Shown: piece after piece, positions 57,053 through 64,000 of the stretch
Position numbering within the stretch: the stretch's first letter is position 1
Layout of the letters: each line of letters begins with the position of its first letter
Assembly (NCBI GenBank): GCA_947179485.1
Contig: CAMXBY010000003.1
Coordinates: forward strand, 16,555-80,554
DNA length: 64,000 nucleotides
Direction: 5' to 3'
Source: Allacma fusca
Taxonomy: Eukaryota > Arthropoda > Collembola > Symphypleona > Sminthuridae
Made by a program: the position numbers and the translations under genes
The notes under the pieces: generated by a model
Told to the model about the DNA's origin: nothing
The model's input: only the letters and a program-made list of their open reading frames with translations
Databases searched by the model: none

Positions 57053-57765
57053 GTTCCATAGAGGGACTGTCAACCATCGAGTTTTAATGTCGTAACCCTG
57101 CTGCTGTAGATTTACATTGCATGTATGTGCATAAATTCTTTTAATAGGCCCTGAGAAGTATGACAAATCATGGGCCAATCACTATATCATAATTTCAAGA
57201 TGATGAAAGGATTTTAAAACTTCGCTCTATCTCCTAAGCGCGCTTTATAGTTTCGCGAGCACAAATTACCATAAGGTTAAATCACTGGTGCCCTAGTCTA
57301 GTCCGACTTGACTAGGAAAATAGGGAATAGACTAGACTAGTCGTTAATAGGAAGCGAAATGAATAGACTCGAATAGACTAGCGATATACGAAGTTTAGAA
57401 GGACTAGACTAGAATAGACTAGTCATGTAATTAAAACACATAGAATAGAATAGACTTGACTAGGAAAATATATCTATTCCTGCTCACAGATTTTCTCTAA
57501 TTAGGCTGCATAGTGTGAGCTCTAGCACTCGTTTTCACAAAAAATACTCCGTTTTCTTTTGTCATAAATATGTACACGACCTTTACCCATGGAAACGAAA
57601 GGGTATCCTTGCTTCTTGCACTCCAGCAGCAGCTACCAAGTAGTAGGTATTTCGTCGTTGAAGAGGCTGATTGTGAGTAAACTAGTTTCATTTATGACTG
57701 AAAGCAAAATTGTATACACGCTGTACAAATATTTTTATTATTTATACGTAGATCATTGTACTTTT

Positions 57766-58665
57766 GGTGAAACCTGGTGAAGATAATTTTACTTGTAATC
57801 GAAACGCATCTAATTCATTTTAGCCCTTCACTGAAGACTTGCTCAGCCCATTTATAACTTTTTACAAGTATAGTATAGCTTTTTAAACAAAAATGAAAAT
57901 ATTACCGTATATGAAGACATTTTTTTACATTTATATTTTGGGATCAAATTTACTTTAGTTGCTCCTTTTTGGTTTTGATAAAAGTTGGTACACATGCAAT
58001 ATATCAGTAGTAGATTACGAAACATTGGCAAACAATTTACAACGAATCTCTAGTTCCCGAGATATGAGTGGTCAAAGGTCACATTTGTTACTAAAGCATA
58101 ATTTTGGGATTTAGCTAATAAAAACTGATCGTCCAAAATTGAATATCAACGTGGTGAGCCTAATCTAACATAGATATAACTTCAAAATAATTTTATCAGT
58201 AAAATTCAAATCCGGAATTGGAAATTTTCGGTTTAGTTCAATTCAGTTGACTCAACTGAATTGGAAAAAACTGAACTGAATTGAAAATCTAGTTTCCATT
58301 CAGTTCAGCATGTGAATTAGAATGAAATGGAAAAACTGAAATGAATTAAACCGTTTCGACCACTAGGTGAAACCGGTTGAAGATAGGTTTGCTTTAAATC
58401 GAAAGCGCAAATAATTCATTTGAGTTCTTCACCCATAACTTGAACACCCCATTTATAACCTTTTTTACAAGTATTATATAGCTCTTTCAGCAAAAAATTA
58501 AATATTACCACATGAACGCATGATTATTTAAGGTTATCATTTGGGAACATGTTAACTTTAGTAGATCCTCACTTATTTTGATAAAAATAAAAATTGATAC
58601 ACATGCAACATTTCTGTAGCAAATTACGAAACTGAAAGAATTTTTGTCAGCAAATATCTAGTTCC
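57766..58665. repeat. Internal duplication of a ~300-bp segment
   Basis: The segment 57766-58058 is repeated with many substitutions at 58366-58665 (GGTGAAACC, CCCATTTATAAC, ACACATGCAA, CTAGTTCC in the same order). Between them, 58225-58365 is a TTCAG-type array whose right edge (TAGTGGTCGAAAC in reverse complement) resembles the end of the 54094-54994 element. The order of events is unclear. Confidence 0.7.
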
Positions 58666-58941
58666 AGTTTTGTAATCTATGATCTCGTTTATGAAATATT
58701 GCGTGTGTACCAATTTTTATTAACACCCATGAGGAGCTACTACATTAAACTTCATATTCAATTATGAGCAGTAAGTTTTAGTTCATAAGTGCTTGAGTTG
58801 TCAATTGCACTCATTTTTGAGCTGCACAAGTGAGTAAACTCACCGGGGAAATCTGTCAATGTTTTATTTGCGACGATTAGTCGTCGGTAATTTTTATGTT
58901 AATAATAGTGAGAACGTTTTTTGGAAGGAGTGCAGTGCAAG

Positions 58942-60000
58942 CAGGCGCGTAGCCAGGAATTGGCCAAGGGGGGCAACATTAATTAGAACGTACATATGTA
59001 AACTGACACATTCTATGGGAAATCCAATTCACGAATGTAAAACGCATCAAATTTCGCAAACTGAATTTCAGATTTTAAAATTCTCCACGTTTTACGATTC
59101 AAACAAAGTTGAATAATTTTGGACCAGATTTTTAATTGGGCTTGATCCGATTTCGGAGAATTTCGAGACCTGGGTTCGCTTCTATCGTTTCAGCTGGTGC
59201 TTAACCTACTGTTCCTGTGACACACGTCTTTGCTTCGAAAAGAAACTGCGGATATCAGGCGTGCTTGACCTTTTCATAATGAAGAATTAAATACAATTCA
59301 CTAATTTAATAATTCTATCCAGCTTAAAAATTCCCTCGAAGCGATGCGTGTAAGTTACAGAAGCTAAAAGCTTTTAATATGAAAATATTTAAAGCCGCTG
59401 TTACCATACTTTTGTTGCCGTTGAAGGTTGAAGTCAAATCGACGAGGCAAAGGTCAAAGTGAAATCGGGATTTCGCAATCACCCGCTAAGCAAGGATGAA
59501 CACAATAAAAATATACTCTACAATCACCCAAAACGTCTCTTTATTGAATGGTTTATTACCCACGGCTTCTTACCGTCAAAAGTTGACCCATCCATACTCG
59601 CAAAAATCGTATCGAAATGCTTTTCCATTTCGATAGAAATTTATTGATCTAGAAATCCTTTGCTCTCGCAATGGACAAACATTGCGATACGATTTTCGCG
59701 CGTATGGATGGGTCAATTAATGACGGGAGGAGCCGTGGGTAATAAATCATTCACAGGAAACATGCAAACTTCTTGGGTGATTCTAGAGTTATGCTGTTTA
59801 TACACAGATATTTACATGGAATACTGCATATGTTGAGTTTCGAAGTGATTTTTTTTACAAATAAAAAAAATTGTACTGTCAAATCACTAAAAAGGTTTGC
59901 ATGTCTCGGTATGGACTGATTTATTTTTAACTTTTTGAGTGATTTGAGAGTATTTTATTTCGAATGGGGGGGGGCAATTGCCCCCTTGGCTACGCGCCTG
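58942..60000. mobile_element. Non-autonomous hAT-like element, CAGGCGCGTAGCC type, 1059 bp
   Basis: The ends CAGGCGCGTAGCCAGGAATT and, in reverse complement, CAGGCGCGTAGCCAAGGGGG are followed by G-rich GGGGGGCAA on both sides. The 8-bp duplication AGTGCAAG is perfect (58934-58941 and 60001-60008). It carries an internal inverted repeat at about 59510-59800 but no array of the kind seen in the other families. Confidence 0.92.
59510..59800. repeat. Internal inverted repeat (long imperfect hairpin)
   Basis: TTTATTACCCACGGCT and TTGACCCATCCATACTCGC on the left are mirrored by GCGTATGGATGGGTCAA and AGCCGTGGGTAATAAA on the right, centred near 59650. More diverged pairing (ATCACCCAA/TTGGGTGAT) extends further out. 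It is wholly within the 58942-60000 element. Confidence 0.8.
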
Positions 60001-60599
60001 AGTGCAAGCACTCGCATTCGTTTTTTTAGTCCATGAGTGCTTGACATGGTTCTCGCACTCATAAATTTGGGCTACACTGGTACATGCACTGTCTCAGGGA
60101 GTGTGTCCAGAAGTACGGAGGAAATCTAATGTTTTAGTTATGAAGATTTGTTGTTGGTTTGGTTCATCAAATGTTAGGGATATTTTTTTTACAAATTGTA
60201 ATGATTAACTCGGTGCACATACCGTCTTTTACTCCACATTCTATCTTTCACCCAGCTATCTGACAGATCCCACATATTATATCCTCATCCCAACCTTCCC
60301 CATTTTATCCATGAATTTGTGAACCCAAGACGAGGATCTTAGGGTTGCTTTTAGTTTGAGGCTTGAATAGAAATTGAATAGGAATTGGAAATGACAAGGA
60401 GTAGACTAGGAATAGACTAGGAATTTTAAGAAAATGTATGAATAGGACTAGACTTGACTAGCGCGAAGAAATTTGAAGAAGAATAGACTAGAATTGAATA
60501 GGCAAGGACAATCCTCCGACAAAATAGAATAGACTAGACTAGGCAACCTCGTGGGCACCAGTGGGTTAAATGACTTAATGGTATACCGAAGCATTATAC

Positions 60600-60890
60600 A
60601 GTAGCATGGGCGGCGATATTGTCACGGGCTACATTTACAATAACGTAAATGGTGACTATACCCATTTATATTAAAGGGAAACAGTTTCCTATTCGAGTAT
60701 TATTTGCAAAGACAGTTAATAAATGTCATGGACAAAGTTTCGGTAAAGCAGGCATTTATTTTCACATATACAACTGTATGTTGCATTTCCGAAGGATAAA
60801 TCTAAAGAAAATATCAAGGTCGTTGCAACTGATACTGCTAAACAATGTGAAATAATGGGCAACGGTGAATGTGTACCCAAGTAATTGTAT
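60600..60890 (+). pseudogene. Helitron helicase (Pif1-like) C-terminal relic
   Basis: The frame around 60660-60770 reads QFPIRVLFAKTVNKCHGQS then FGKAGIYF. This matches, from memory, the FP-R-AFAMTINK-QGQT segment of Pif1-like helicases carried by Helitrons. In another frame, 60768 onward gives QLYVAFPKDKSKENIKVVAT, resembling the LYVALSRV segment that follows. The frame change and the absence of upstream helicase motifs or a Rep domain show it is a fragment. Confidence 0.65.
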
Positions 60891-61169
60891 TTCAAGAAGA
60901 TGTTTTGTAATTTTTTGGATTAATTACTATAATATATTGGAGTAATTAAGGTCTTTACTAAGGTTGTTGGCTAATCTCTCCTAAACGCGCTCTCTAGGTT
61001 CGTGAGTACAAATTTCAAATTGTCCATTTAAAGAAGTTATCTACTGTTAGATTGTAACATATACGAAATTGTATTTCAGAAGCAAAGGTCATTATTTAAA
61101 AAATATTCTATTTGAAACATACATTATTTTGACAACATAATTTTAATAGCCAATAGACTGCATCTGTGC

Positions 61170-62060
61170 CAAAGATGGGCCTTTTAATTCACCTAGCCTA
61201 TTTCCTTCCTATAATTAAACTAACATAAAGCGCTTCCCTATTTGCCTATAATTTTTAGCCTCGTCAAGTTATCTCCCCCTTTTAAGGAAGTATTCAACCA
61301 AACGCCTTCCTTAAATCCTATAAAAGCTAAAGCAACACGAAGTTCCTTCCTATAATATAGGAAACAGGGAGATGCATACCTACATATATCGTTAAAAATG
61401 TTCTTATATTCCTTTTGAGAGTATCATACAACTATACCATACTAGGAAGTTTAAAATCCAAAACTACTGCTTCCCTGTATAAGTAGATGCTTAAAGTCCC
61501 TACAGAAAACCGGAAACCTCGTATGTGTGTATGTCCAAATATCCTGTACGTAATAGTACTGTATATTTATTTATTGCTACGTTGGTCTGTTGGTCTTTTC
61601 CATGCTGAAAATTTGCTAAATCAGTGTCGTCCAGAATGTCCAGATGTCTTGACAATCGTGCTATACCATGCTTTACTTCTCCGCATTTTTACAACCATTG
61701 GAAATTTGTTGTAGTGTAAAAGTTAGAGAATTCCCAATGGAAAATTATACATTCCTCTTCGAAATTATATACATACATACGTTTTATTATCCAGTGCGTC
61801 AGTTGCATGACTGTACCCCTACTCGGCAAGTCGGCATCAGTAGCATACCTGCTCCCTTCATATTATATGTATTTATGAAGCTCCTTGCCTAAATTTCCTA
61901 AGTGCCTATATTTATTCCCCAAACTTCCTATAATATTTTATTTGCATATAAATCCCATTGAACCTTACCTATATCCTAGCCTAGAACCTTGATTCTTTTC
62001 TTCCCCCCTAGAATTTTTGCCTATAAAAGGGCCTAGATATAGGCAAGGGGCCCATCTTTG
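61170..62060. mobile_element. Non-autonomous hAT-like element (CCTATA type), 891 bp
   Basis: The short ends CAAAGATGGGCC/GGCCCATCTTTG are perfect for 12 bp. The flanks ATCTGTGC and ATCTATGC match at 7 of 8 bases (61162-61169 and 62061-62068). Arms have CCTATTTCCTTCCTATAA and CTATATCCTAGCCTAG motifs. Short ORFs in the core have no recognised homology. Confidence 0.85.
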
Positions 62061-62068
62061 ATCTATGC

Positions 62069-63430
62069 TGTTAATGGGAAATTGAGGTTATCCACCTCAG
62101 TGAAGCCTTTCAAAGCCAGCAATAGCTGGCTGTGCAGTGCTAGTAGAAGATAAGAGAGGCGTGTGTAACCAGATTGTTCAGGCCACCAAACTTAAACCTA
62201 ACCTGGTATTCTCACTGATAGTCAAGTCACAGTCGCGTATTTACGCTGAAAGTCCTAGTAAAGTCATTCTGGTCTCCTAGTCTATTGCTCTTTATTATAG
62301 AGCAAATTTAATTGTTTTTTATATAATTTTTTTATTTACGTATTAGCTTTATTTAAATCAATACAAAATCAAGCCCTGAAAATATAGTACCAAAGTAGTC
62401 CTTAATGTATCTATTTTAACTGCAGTATTTATGAAGGAAATATTGCATTTTGTTGGACAACTTAAATAATTGTCTAGCATAAATACGGAATAGAAAAAAA
62501 TTATAAAATAACGTGATAATTCAAATGCACTAGATTGGTTAAAGAAGCGCTGGAAACTAACGAATAATAAAATTTAATAATAAGGGAATTAGTTGCCACT
62601 TCGTGACGTTCTCGAGATGTGATTTTCGTTCAGGTGTTCGTTTTCTGCACATGTTCTGGGAACGGGTTTTCTAACAATACTTTACTTTGCAAGGTTCCTT
62701 TTTTAACACATTTCTCCACTACCTCAAATGTTTTTGCATGAAATTGTTACTGGTCGGCCTCAATCATTTCATGTTTATTTAAATGTGTATGTCTGGTGAG
62801 ATTTTACAGATTTTCGACTGGGCGATTCCTGATTTAATATTGTATCAAAAATGAGTATTTTTTTTTAAACCGCTTCAGAAAAACGTGCTTTATAGATACT
62901 ATTGCAGCCTATATTGTGTAATGTAATAACGGCTTAAATAATACAACTATGCGCTGAATTTTTCCACTGAATTTATCACTCGCTAAAGGAAATAGTTATA
63001 CAAGTACTGACATGGAAATGACTTATAGCTTGGAACCTTTTTTATTCTTTGAAGGTCCCATATTCCCACCAAAATTGCTTTATTGCGTAATTTAGGCATC
63101 ATTTGAAGAGAGCATTTACAAATTGACTAGTCTAGTTTATGCAGATTGTTTGCCTAGTCAAGTGAAGTTAACCATTATAATTTCTAACGCAGCGTAGTCT
63201 AGTCATGTCAATTCCTGCCGGTATTCAGTACTTGCTAGCGTGGTCGGATATATTCCCTCGGGAGATATTCCCTCCGGATACAACCCCTCTGACATAATCT
63301 CTCCGTAGATAATCCCTCGAAATATGGAGATAATCCCTCTGTTTGAAACAACAGAAGCTTTTTTCCATGGCAACGCTATGTAGTAAATAAATAAAATCAA
63401 CGCTGGATTAATAATTATATTTAGTTCGAT
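62069..63430. other. Non-coding stretch with a small tandem array
   Basis: No gene is supported. At about 63245-63345 a unit near GATAATCCCTC is repeated about six times. CTAGTCTAGT fragments occur at 63127 and 63195. Nothing else is recognised. Confidence 0.5.
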
Positions 63431-63440
63431 TATAAACTAC

Positions 63441-63665
63441 AGTGGTGATCGAAAATAGCAGTATCTTTTATTTAGGTTCAGGGGTTAGGTTATAAATCGG
63501 ATGCGCATATATTAAGAGTAGCGATTTAAATAAATGGACAGGTAGTGCTCGTTAATAATGAGTGCTGTTCATGCCACCTTTTGGGGTTGTGTGAGGTCAT
63601 TGAACTATGAAAGTGCGAAATTTTAAATAAACGGACAGAAAGTGCTCTTGAATAATAAGGATGTC
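63441..63665 (-). repeat. Inverted copy of the GTCCGTTTATTTAAAG repeat with a Tc1-like end
   Basis: In reverse complement this matches the repeat into which the LTR element inserted (GCACTTTCTGTCCGTTTATT, GGTGGCATG, TCTTAATATA). Its outer edge here reads TACAGTGGTGATCGAAAATA, which has the look of a Tc1/mariner terminal repeat starting at a TA. That suggests the family may be a non-autonomous Tc1/mariner element. Only one such end is present. Confidence 0.6.
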
Positions 63666-64000
63666 AAACTTAATTACATTTAAGTTCCATGGATACTGAA
63701 TTTAAGTACATAGATAACAAGTTGTTGAGTTGAAAATGTCAAAGGTCAAGGCATCAAACCAGCAAAACGTCGAAAAGTAAGCTGAATGTATTTTACTGAT
63801 GCCAACATTTGAAAATTGTTACAATACTTAATTTAAGTGCCCCTGCCCCCATGTACCATCAAAACATTTTGTGCATCATTACAAACCAATTACAATGTTA
63901 CTTTACACAAGTTTGACAATCCTATGTAATGCTGTGTTGATTTTAAATACATTTAAGTCGTTTTACATTTTTTGGGACATATTTCTTGCCCACCCTATAG
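63666..64000. other. Non-coding end of window
   Basis: AT-rich, with ATTTAAGT repeated at a few places (63681, 63700, 63832, 63952). No gene or element ends are seen. Confidence 0.4.

Larger units (their letters stand above)
57283..60563. mobile_element. Non-autonomous hAT-like element (CTAGT type), 3281 bp
   Basis: The ends CACTGGTGCCCTAGTCTAGT and, in reverse complement, CACTGGTGCCCACGAGGTTG share CACTGGTGCCC. The 8-bp duplication GGTTAAAT is perfect (57275-57282 and 60564-60571). Arms are arrays of CTAGTCTAGTCTATTC and variants. Inside are an internal duplication (57766-58665), an array fragment of TTCAG type and the element at 58942-60000. No transposase is recognisable. Confidence 0.9.

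Noticed and set aside
57766-58365. A separate hAT-like element bounded by GGTGAAAC on both sides
   Set aside because: The matching 8-mers are explained by the internal duplication that begins at the same bases, and the left edge has no matching inverted repeat.

Overview
This window is AT-rich eukaryotic DNA with GT-AG introns, a Ty3/gypsy LTR retrotransposon, Tc1/mariner, hAT and Helitron relics, and dense satellite-like repeats. It is most likely from an invertebrate animal, probably an arthropod; I cannot name the species. I find no intact host gene. Two host-type genes are recognisable and both look dead: a TatD-family DNase (about 38.65-41.22 kb) and an RG-rich DEAH-box helicase resembling the spindle-E/TDRD9 group (46.62-49.77 kb). 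The intact-looking coding capacity belongs to mobile elements: gag and pol of a full-length LTR element, and a three-exon Tc1/mariner transposase.

Layout. 0-10 kb: a 17-bp minisatellite, a nest of non-autonomous hAT-like elements, a degenerate ~0.5-kb tandem repeat and several element fragments. 10.116-20.356 kb: a complete, apparently young Ty3/gypsy element (547-bp LTRs, one difference seen by eye, 4-bp target duplication CCGT) with a two-knuckle Gag, a Pol reached by a well-formed -1 frameshift signal (TTTAAAC, 6-nt spacer, 8-bp GC stem) and no recognisable env. 20.4-28 kb: flanking repeat, a hAT-like element and a foldback element. 28.1-31.5 kb: the Tc1/mariner transposase (- strand) and, upstream of it, a 1.9-kb array of ~37-bp monomers. 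32.5-42 kb: a hAT transposase relic, several hAT-like insertions, a large inverted repeat and the broken TatD gene, whose first intron carries one insertion exactly at the splice donor. 42.4-46.2 kb: elements nested in elements. 46.6-49.8 kb: the helicase pseudogene. 50.9-62.1 kb: more hAT-like elements, two ~440-bp Helentron-like elements, a second hAT transposase relic and a Helitron helicase relic.

The unifying observation is a population of about twenty non-autonomous elements, most bounded by short inverted repeats of the type (C/T)AGTG... or CAGGG... and flanked by 8-bp target duplications I could read directly, as expected for the hAT superfamily. Many carry at both ends long degenerate arrays of one short, often palindromic motif. 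The motif differs between families (GGGTAC, GGGTTC, GGGAAC, CGGGAC, TTCAG, ATCCGATCGGAT, CTAGT and others) and usually repeats the inner bases of that family's own terminal inverted repeat. This is the strongest candidate for something undescribed here. Two degenerate hAT transposases in the window are possible relics of the mobilising enzymes.
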